From: Candidatus Helarchaeota archaeon
GTDB lineage: Archaea; Asgardarchaeota; Lokiarchaeia; Helarchaeales; HEL-GB-A
Assembly: GCA_013375405.1 (NCBI GenBank)
Contig: JABXJU010000010.1
Coordinates: forward strand, 1 to 38,958
DNA: 38,958 nt
Direction: 5' to 3'
Position numbers and translations under genes: made by a program. Below the pieces are notes generated by a model. The model did no database searches. It was not told the origin of the DNA and saw only the letters and a list, made by a program, of their open reading frames with translations. Positions 33,097 to 38,958 of this stretch are shown one piece after another (within the stretch, counting starts at the first letter, position 1; each line of letters starts with the position of its first letter).

Positions 33097-34110
33097 CTAC
33101 TGGCGTGTCGAAATTAAATACTCCGCAATCCCATCCCCCTCTTTCCCCTCAAATTTAAAGGTGGTTATCTGTTCAAAAACCTCAGTAAATCCTTCTTTAA
33201 CGGGAACTGGGAAGTGTAACGTGAATATAGTATGTGAAATGATGGTATGTTTATTCCCATTTTCATCTGTCAAGATGAAGGTCGAAGTGAGGGGGGTTTT
33301 GCCATCATCTTTGGTTTCCGTGGTAACTTCAATTTTTTTTATCACAATATTCCCATCCTTCGAGGAGATGAAACCATTATGAGTAATTTTCCCTCGAAAT
33401 TCTACCCTTGTAATATTTACGGTCTTATCTTCAAACTGGGCAGAGATCCAATACCACCGGTCGATACCAACCCAATCCCTCGTCCCCCAGCTGTGGTCGC
33501 GGTGTCCTAAACAATTAATTCTTCGCGTTTCATCCGTCTTTTTTAGAAGTAGGGTTCCTGTCGCTTTCATACCCTGTTCATAATGTTGTTGGGCTGCCAC
33601 ATCGAGCAACTCAATTCCATATTCTTCAATTGCATCTATAGGATATTCACCCGATAAATAATTAAACACTGGAAACCGCGCATTAAAGGTAATATCCATT
33701 TTTACTTTCTTATCTTCAAATGTGACCCTCCACTGTTGCATCGGCTTGATACAGTAGTACTTCACCCGCTTATCGAATTCCCAATTGTCGAGCATGCTGT
33801 CAACCGAAATATCCTGAAAATACGTTGTAATCTTCCCATCAACAATCAATACAAACATCACTAGAGATCTCCGATCATACATCTCGAAAGACCACCGGGT
33901 AATCAGAAAAACATTATTCGGGCGATCTATGAAATTAAAATACCAACTTTCATTGTGATGAGGTGGGAATGAACCAAAATCATGTTTATATTCATCATTT
34001 TCAGATATCTCAATCCCGTTTTCAATATATTTCAATAGGTTGTCATCAACTTTCAAGCCTTTCTCATCTAAATATCGTTTTACTTTTTCTATCATGGTAA
34101 TATTCTCCAA
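33097..34110 (-). CDS. CrtC/DUF7064-like lipocalin-fold protein
   Basis: A 337-residue, beta-rich protein. GHRDHSWGTRDWVGIDRWYW (about residues 207-226) is the signature of the DUF7064/hydroxyneurosporene-synthase (CrtC)/AttH-like superfamily, in which CrtC adds water across an isoprenoid double bond. The N-terminal half contains PPHHNESWYFNFID, typical of the same fold. No signal peptide or Cys. It lies 82 bp upstream of, and on the same strand as, the redox operon, so it may be cotranscribed or have its own terminator. The CrtI-like enzyme in the same cluster makes an isoprenoid substrate plausible, though this family also occurs with steroid and other lipid genes. Confidence 0.7.
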   Translation of the reverse strand: MENITMIEKVKRYLDEKGLKVDDNLLKYIENGIEISENDEYKHDFGSFPPHHNESWYFNFIDRPNNVFLITRWSFEMYDRRSLVMFVLIVDGKITTYFQDISVDSMLDNWEFDKRVKYYCIKPMQQWRVTFEDKKVKMDITFNARFPVFNYLSGEYPIDAIEEYGIELLDVAAQQHYEQGMKATGTLLLKKTDETRRINCLGHRDHSWGTRDWVGIDRWYWISAQFEDKTVNITRVEFRGKITHNGFISSKDGNIVIKKIEVTTETKDDGKTPLTSTFILTDENGNKHTIISHTIFTLHFPVPVKEGFTEVFEQITTFKFEGKEGDGIAEYLISTRQ

Positions 34111-34260
34111 TTTAGAACTAAACCAAATAATTTTCTAAAAAATATTTCTCTTAACTCTATTTTAATTTTATATAATGTTTAAAATGATAAATTTCAAGCT
34201 TTTTACATAATTTTGGACTAGAACACCTTAAATTAGTAGGATTCTACGATTAGAAAGAAA

Positions 34261-35823
34261 ATGTCAAAAGAAAATAGGATAATCATTGATGCAAGATCCA
34301 ATAAGAAGCCAATCAATCCAATGATTTATAGTAATTTTATCGAACATATAGGAGAATGCATTCATAATGGGCTGTGGGCATATGATCCGGTTAATGTTCC
34401 GTTAGTTAAAGAGAATTCCCTTTTAGTAGGGATGAGAAAAGATATTCTACAGGTGATAAAGAATTTAAAAGTAACAGTATTACGAGCGTTTGGAGGATGT
34501 TATTCGGACGTCTATCATTGGAAAGATGCAGTTGGACCAAGAAATTCACGAAAAAAGGTTAAAAACCTAGCTTGGGGTGATAGTGAATTACATATAAAAG
34601 GTACAGGACTTGATATTGAAAATCAGTTTGGCACTGATGAATTCCTGACTTTTTGCGGAGAAATTGGTGCCAAATCCTATCTTAATGTGAATTACGGTAC
34701 GGGAACTCCTGGAGAAGCAGCAGATTGGGTAGAATATTGTAATTGTTCGGCTGATACAAAATATGGTGAATTAAGAGCTAAAAATGGAAGGAAAGAACCC
34801 TATAATGTCCAAATTTGGGGAATTGCAAACGAAATATATGGTTTTTGGGAGAAAGGACATGAAAAAAAAGCTGAGAATTACGCAAGAAAATATCTTGAAT
34901 TTGCTAAAAAAATGAGAGAAAAAGACCCTACTATCAAATTAGTTGCATGCGGTTGGGAAAGTTCGAAGTGGAATCGAACAGTATTAGAACAAGTTGGCGA
35001 AGAATGGGTCGACTATTTAAGCATACATCGATATTTTCCAGATACTGCAGGCGTAAAAATCGGAGAAAAGCATCCTGATAATCAAAAATGTTTTTATGCT
35101 TTAATGGCATCGACCCCCTTAATTGAAAACTATATTAATAATACATGGGAGGATATAGTGGTGACTTTAGGGAAAAATACTCATGTACGTATTGCATTTG
35201 ACGAGTGGGGCGTCTGGTACTTGGCCAACGATGTGATAAAAACCAACTATAACTTGCAAGATGGAATTTGGACGTCAATGATACTAATGACATTTCAAAA
35301 AATGTCAGATAAATGCCCAATGGCTAATTGGGCGCAGCTTGTTAATTGCATCGGGACTATTCAAACAGATCCAGATGGTTTAATTTTGACTCCAGTATAT
35401 TTGGCATTTAAACTCTTTCTAGATCACACCCATAATAATTTAATAGAGGGTTTAGACGTAGAGTGCGAAACATTTAATTCACCTAGATATGGTCGTATCC
35501 GAAAACGGGTTAATGTTCCGTATATTGATTGTAATGCCACTGTTAATGATGGGGAAGATAAACTTTCGATTTTGGTCATTAATAAGCATTTTACGGATAA
35601 TTTAAACATAAATCTCCAAATCAAGGGATTTAAACCTTTAGAACAAGGAAAAATTGTAGAATTAAAGAGTCAATCTCCATTTGATTATAACACAATAGCA
35701 AATCGAAATAAGATTACAATTGAACAAAGAGAATTCAAAAATGTTGAACCTGATATGGAGATTGAATTACCTGCGCATTCAGTTACTATTTTTAAGTTAA
35801 CAAAGAAAAATAAGGATTTTTAG
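34261..35823 (+). CDS. GH51 arabinofuranosidase-type glycoside hydrolase, copy 4 (cytoplasmic type)
   Basis: A 520-residue GH51 protein that begins at the catalytic barrel (NRIIIDARSNKKPINPMIYSN) with no hydrophobic N-terminus, so it is probably soluble and cytoplasmic. The acid/base is E191 (WGIANEIYG) and the nucleophile E315 (AFDEWG). RAFGGCYSDVYHW replaces the RWPGGCF of the other copies, so the W-P of that active-site loop is changed. It is clearly related to the three tandem copies but more distant than they are from each other. It is divergent from the CrtC-like gene across 150 bp of AT-rich DNA with a TATA-like TTATATAAT near 34168. Substrate inferred only. Confidence 0.88.
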   Translation: MSKENRIIIDARSNKKPINPMIYSNFIEHIGECIHNGLWAYDPVNVPLVKENSLLVGMRKDILQVIKNLKVTVLRAFGGCYSDVYHWKDAVGPRNSRKKVKNLAWGDSELHIKGTGLDIENQFGTDEFLTFCGEIGAKSYLNVNYGTGTPGEAADWVEYCNCSADTKYGELRAKNGRKEPYNVQIWGIANEIYGFWEKGHEKKAENYARKYLEFAKKMREKDPTIKLVACGWESSKWNRTVLEQVGEEWVDYLSIHRYFPDTAGVKIGEKHPDNQKCFYALMASTPLIENYINNTWEDIVVTLGKNTHVRIAFDEWGVWYLANDVIKTNYNLQDGIWTSMILMTFQKMSDKCPMANWAQLVNCIGTIQTDPDGLILTPVYLAFKLFLDHTHNNLIEGLDVECETFNSPRYGRIRKRVNVPYIDCNATVNDGEDKLSILVINKHFTDNLNINLQIKGFKPLEQGKIVELKSQSPFDYNTIANRNKITIEQREFKNVEPDMEIELPAHSVTIFKLTKKNKDF

Positions 35824-35970
35824 TAACTTGGGGTTGGGAAAAGTTACTGATAAAACGCCCGAAAAATTTATGTATTTAGATAGTTGCAATGTTAGTTGAG
35901 AAGAAAATTCGCGTCCAGTAAAGTTCGCGTTTTGATATCTTATTAGAAGCATTTTTAAGGAAGCATTTCT

Positions 35971-36336
35971 ATGGGTTACAAGCTAGTTGGGAATGGTTTT
36001 AGTGTTTCTACTAAAAAGGAGGTAGAAGGCGTCTTTATCGTAATAAAAACAGTTCAGGACGTTATTGAATTAATACAGGGCGAGGCTGAGGGTAAAATCT
36101 GTTATACCGAACAGGCAGGAACCACGACACTCGCCCCTATTCTGGGTCGTATTTCCGGAGTTATTTGTAAAACAGGAACGTTCGGTTCCCATCTCGCAAT
36201 AGTTTCCCGCGAATATGAGATTCCGGCCTTTATGGCAACTAAAATTGAGTATGACTTATCTGAGCTTAATGGAAAAAAGGTAAAAATGCACACGGTTGAG
36301 AATGGCAACCGGGGCGAGTTATATTTAATCGAATAA
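35971..36336 (+). CDS. Stand-alone PEP-utiliser mobile (phosphohistidine swivel) domain
   Basis: A 121-residue protein that is just the swivelling phosphohistidine domain of PEP synthase, pyruvate phosphate dikinase and enzyme I: GVICKTGTFGSHLAIVSREYEIPAFMAT contains the phosphorylatable histidine (H74) in the GSHLAIVSRE motif, matching the TSHAAIVARE of large enzymes. No ATP-grasp or PEP-binding domain is encoded next to it. It may carry phosphate between separately encoded domains or work as part of a split kinase. AAGG lies upstream of the ATG at a long spacing. The gene starts 147 bp after the GH51 gene. Confidence 0.8.
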   Translation: MGYKLVGNGFSVSTKKEVEGVFIVIKTVQDVIELIQGEAEGKICYTEQAGTTTLAPILGRISGVICKTGTFGSHLAIVSREYEIPAFMATKIEYDLSELNGKKVKMHTVENGNRGELYLIE

Positions 36337-36349
36337 TAATTCGTTTTAA

Positions 36350-36799
36350 TTACTTCTTTCTCTTTGCTCGTGTCCTTTTCTGAAGCATCTCAAGTTGAAA
36401 ACCACACAACTCTTCCGTGTCTAAATAAGCGAAGGATGACCCAGCGAATTTCCCACTTTGAGTTACTTTTATTCCAAGTTCTCCAAATTTCTTGATTTCC
36501 CCTTTAATGTCTTCTACATCAAAACAAACGTGGTGAATTCCTTGCCCTACCTTTTCTTTAAATTTATCATAAAAGGATTTGCCCTCGACAACCTCCATCA
36601 ATTCCAAAACTATGTTTTTCATTTTAAAGAAGGCAACACGTAAAGTATAGGGGTCTATTGGATTGCCGTCCAAATCCTCGCTAATCTTCCAATCAAGCGT
36701 GGGAACGGTTTTAATCCCGAGTACTTTTTTCAAGCCTTCAGTGTGTTTTTCAACATCCTCTACCAGTGCTGCTATATGTTCAATTCGATTGAAATTCAT
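36350..36799 (-). CDS. VOC-superfamily protein, methylmalonyl-CoA-epimerase-like
   Basis: About 149 residues with two glyoxalase-fold halves: NRIEHIAALVEDVEKHTEGL at the start and GIHHVCFDVEDIKGEIKKFGELGI in the second half, ending FGFQLEML-like (CGFQLEML). The histidines (HIAALV, HHVCF) and the final Glu are the usual metal ligands. Methylmalonyl-CoA epimerase is the closest common member, but other VOC activities are possible. A GTG at 36808 is in frame, but AAGGTG overlaps it and is ideally placed for the ATG at 36799, so I start there. It ends 13 bp from the convergent swivel-domain gene. Confidence 0.75.
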   Translation of the reverse strand: MNFNRIEHIAALVEDVEKHTEGLKKVLGIKTVPTLDWKISEDLDGNPIDPYTLRVAFFKMKNIVLELMEVVEGKSFYDKFKEKVGQGIHHVCFDVEDIKGEIKKFGELGIKVTQSGKFAGSSFAYLDTEELCGFQLEMLQKRTRAKRKK

Positions 36800-36827
36800 T
36801 TTTAACACCTTATTAACGTATAATGGT

Positions 36828-36887
36828 ACTATATTAAATAATTAGAGACTATATTAAATAATTAGAGACTATATTAAATAATTAGAG
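36828..36887. repeat. Three tandem 20-bp TATA-like repeats
   Basis: The unit ACTATATTAAATAATTAGAG occurs three times in a row without change. Each copy contains ATATTAAATA, which resembles an archaeal TATA element. The array lies between the VOC gene and the divergent gene for the sequon-rich surface protein, ending 37 bases before that ATG. It may be a set of promoter elements or binding sites for a regulator; slippage-driven copy-number change could tune expression. Confidence 0.8.
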
Positions 36888-36924
36888 ATTTCATTTCTAG
36901 TCTAAAATAAGAAGGGAAAATTAA

Positions 36925-38457
36925 ATGAGAAGAAGATCAAGATCACATATTAAAAGATATTATATAGTAAGGATAGCACTCATTATCATCCCCTTTTTAC
37001 TTGGTGGATTGTACGTTGGGGGCGCCTTTTACATCATAAATGATATTACTTCCTTTGTTCATAATAAAAATTATGATCCCGCGAGCTTTATCCCCGCAGA
37101 TTTCATAAATATGTCGCAATGGGCAGATAAGATAGAGATACGGTTTGAAAATTATCACATGCCCGCAAATATATCTTTGGTTTGCACTTTTACAGGTTCC
37201 AATTACACCAATGTAAGTTATTACCACGGTACGGATAATGTCGCATTATCAACAGGGATGGCACTTGCAACTGAATGTTTTAGATACGAAGCAGCCAAAA
37301 AAGAGAATAATGCATCTTTAAAAGCAAATGCTACTCGATGTATAAAACGATTATTAACAGGATTCAGTTATTTATTGGCTGTACCGAACGGAGGAATTGG
37401 ACCGGATTACCCAGGAATTATCTCTAGATTCTATTGGTCTCCTGACAATGTGAATATTCCTGGTTATGAAACCATAACAAATTGGATGCTTGATGAGAAT
37501 GAAGTAAGGCATTTCAATGGAACCGGAGCATATCGAAATTGGAGATGGAGAGGGTATACATCGAAAGATGAGATGGCAGGATATTTATTTGGTCTTGGTG
37601 CAGCAATTCAGTATTGTAATGATGAACCATGGATATGGAATAGATCAAGGTTATTAATAGCCCAGATAATAGAGGGATTTAAGGATACAAACTGGTTAGT
37701 GATCAATGGAGATGGACATCCTTGTGGTTCTGATATGAAAGCAATCATTGGAGGTGGTGAGTGGATACTTAGCCTATTACGCATTGGGAAAACGGCATTT
37801 CCAGATGGACGTTATGATGATTTGTACCATTATTTCGCTTCTAAAAATATGTACATGAATAAGGTGGCTCAGGGAAAGGCCACAAATATAATAATGGATT
37901 ATTACGGCTGGAACTTTATGCATAAAACTCTGTTTAATTTGATAACATTAGAAGATGATCCAAATTTAAAGAATTTGTATATAAATCAATATAAAGATGG
38001 AGTTTATAATTTCATTAAGTATACCAGATCACCGTACTTCAACATGATGTACCTTGTATTCACAGGAGAAAATGACTCTGCCATAAAGGAAGATATTTTC
38101 GACCAACTTATGCGATTCGAAAATAATACTTATTGTAGAAATGTAAATGCAACAATACGTCCACTATCACATCAGTTAAATCCAAAAATGCAAAATTGGA
38201 GAAATTTCATTGAAACCAATCCCATAGGAAGTCTTTATAAACCGCTCACTCTTGAAATTGATTTTGATGATATATATTTACAACCAGCTACAGTGGATAT
38301 GCTGTACAGTAATGTAGGTAATTTTTACGAGAAATGCCCATTTGATGAGATAAGTGTAGACGAACGTACAGGTAATGGTTTAAAAGAAGGCCCTGGGAAT
38401 ACTTATACTGTCGTATATTGGATGGGTAGAGCACATGGAATAATTCCACCACCTTAA
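36925..38457 (+). CDS. Secreted or membrane-anchored surface protein, sequon-rich, possible alpha/alpha-toroid fold
   Basis: A 510-residue protein. A basic start (MRRRSRSHIKRYY) and one hydrophobic helix (about 15-40) make an uncleaved signal anchor; the rest is predicted outside the cell. At least ten N-x-S/T sequons (for example NMS, NIS, NYT, NVS, NAS, NAT, NGT, NRS, NNT) suggest heavy N-glycosylation. The middle has helix pairs and GYTSKDEMAGYLFGLGAA, reminiscent of (alpha/alpha)-toroid glycan-active enzymes, but I cannot name a family or catalytic residues. GAAGGGA precedes the ATG. It is followed 23 bp later by a gene for a membrane protein and may form a unit with it. Confidence 0.7.
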   Translation: MRRRSRSHIKRYYIVRIALIIIPFLLGGLYVGGAFYIINDITSFVHNKNYDPASFIPADFINMSQWADKIEIRFENYHMPANISLVCTFTGSNYTNVSYYHGTDNVALSTGMALATECFRYEAAKKENNASLKANATRCIKRLLTGFSYLLAVPNGGIGPDYPGIISRFYWSPDNVNIPGYETITNWMLDENEVRHFNGTGAYRNWRWRGYTSKDEMAGYLFGLGAAIQYCNDEPWIWNRSRLLIAQIIEGFKDTNWLVINGDGHPCGSDMKAIIGGGEWILSLLRIGKTAFPDGRYDDLYHYFASKNMYMNKVAQGKATNIIMDYYGWNFMHKTLFNLITLEDDPNLKNLYINQYKDGVYNFIKYTRSPYFNMMYLVFTGENDSAIKEDIFDQLMRFENNTYCRNVNATIRPLSHQLNPKMQNWRNFIETNPIGSLYKPLTLEIDFDDIYLQPATVDMLYSNVGNFYEKCPFDEISVDERTGNGLKEGPGNTYTVVYWMGRAHGIIPPP

Positions 38458-38480
38458 TAATTTTATAAAAGTATTAAGAG

Positions 38481-38958
38481 ATGATTAAAATGAAAAAAAA
38501 TTCTGAATTGGAAACGGGTGAATCTTTTGAAACGATACGGAAGAAATTCTGGATATTAAAAGCAATAGTAAAGGTTCTTGGAATCCTCCTGATTATTTTC
38601 GGATTTCTTGTCACAGTCTTAAGTTATGCTTTGACTTATTTAATCGAAGATTTCAAGGACCTTCCAGTTCCAGAGCAAGAGTCTATTTTTTTGATTGCCT
38701 TTTCAGTTGGGTGGTTATTATTTGGGGGTGGATTTTTAATTTGTTTTAGTGTTTCTATATTAAACCTAACTAAACAATCTAAAGTATCTAATTATTTAGA
38801 TCAATATTTTAAAGCCAAAGAAAAACCAGAAAAGTCGATTAGATTCTTCTCTTTTCCATCGAGTAGATTACTTGCCTCAGTTTTTCTTCTAATTCTAGGA
38901 TATTTACTTTTATTTATTTTAACGGGTGCAATTAGTCATCATCAACCTCCTTATAGAT
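38481..38958 (+). CDS. Unknown membrane protein, C-terminus beyond the window
   Basis: An open frame of 159 codons from the ATG at 38481 (or the in-frame ATG at 38490) continues past the window end. It has a charged N-terminus (MKKNSELETGESFETIRKK) and three hydrophobic segments: ILKAIVKVLGILLIIFGFLV, LIAFSVGWLLFGGGFLICFS and LLASVFLLILGYLLLFILTG. I recognise no family. It starts 23 bp after the surface-protein gene, so the two may be cotranscribed. Confidence 0.65.
   Translation, partial: MIKMKKNSELETGESFETIRKKFWILKAIVKVLGILLIIFGFLVTVLSYALTYLIEDFKDLPVPEQESIFLIAFSVGWLLFGGGFLICFSVSILNLTKQSKVSNYLDQYFKAKEKPEKSIRFFSFPSSRLLASVFLLILGYLLLFILTGAISHHQPPYR

Noticed and set aside
36828..36887. Short CRISPR-like array
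   Set aside because: The three 20-bp copies are directly adjacent with no spacers, and no cas gene is in the window.

Overview
The window looks like chromosomal DNA from an archaeon, most likely an Asgard (Lokiarchaeia-like) lineage. The evidence is a Rag/Gtr-type small GTPase fused to a roadblock-like domain, a histone-fold protein with a coiled-coil extension, a possible longin-like domain on a membrane protein, a PAC2 protein, a UPF0282 metallo-hydrolase, a pyruvoyl arginine decarboxylase, archaeal TATA-type promoters with short leaders, and poly-T terminators. DNA is AT-rich with GTG and TTG starts. The lineage is inferred from gene content; no rRNA or tRNA is present.

Layout. (1) 1-536: the 5' end of an unknown minus-strand gene, then a membrane protein with a bacterial-PH-like domain. 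(2) 579-6393: an operon of three tandem GH51 (arabinofuranosidase-type) paralogues, each with the same N-terminal hydrophobic segment, followed by an alpha/beta hydrolase. (3) 6552-8836: unknown membrane proteins, one apparently split by a frameshift inside an internally duplicated protein. (4) 8953-10566: pyruvoyl arginine decarboxylase and a radical SAM/SPASM protein. (5) 10624-14319: GT4 and GT2 glycosyltransferases and a UroD-like protein; a GT4 C-terminal relic lies between the two glycosyltransferase genes, and the GT2 gene is GC-richer than its surroundings. (6) 14381-22866: DUF362 protein, coiled-coil histone-like protein, Rag-like GTPase, UPF0282, cysteine synthase, PAC2, longin-like membrane protein, a second alpha/beta hydrolase and a YkgJ-type Cys cluster protein. 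(7) 23014-25257: an M42 aminopeptidase and a PH-like gene that were duplicated as a unit; the second M42 copy is now a 138-bp relic. (8) 25434-27203: a U32 pair with cysteines like UbiU/UbiV. (9) 27224-34110: a minus-strand redox cluster (HdrD/GlcF-like Fe-S protein, two GlcD-like flavoproteins, a CrtI-like flavoprotein) plus a CrtC/DUF7064-like protein. (10) 34261-38958: a fourth GH51 without the N-terminal extension, a free-standing PEP-utiliser swivel domain, a VOC protein, a triple 20-bp TATA-like repeat, a sequon-rich surface protein and a truncated membrane protein.

The most promising candidate for an undescribed system is region 9. A flavin/Fe-S electron-transfer set sits with a CrtI-like desaturase/saturase and a CrtC-like hydratase-fold protein, which suggests oxidation or saturation of an isoprenoid or other lipid; the substrate cannot be read from sequence. 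The GH51 triplet with its shared hydrophobic N-terminus is the second, and would suit membrane-associated removal of furanosyl sugars. No CRISPR array, insertion sequence, tRNA or rRNA was seen, and no gene-free stretch exceeds 300 bases.
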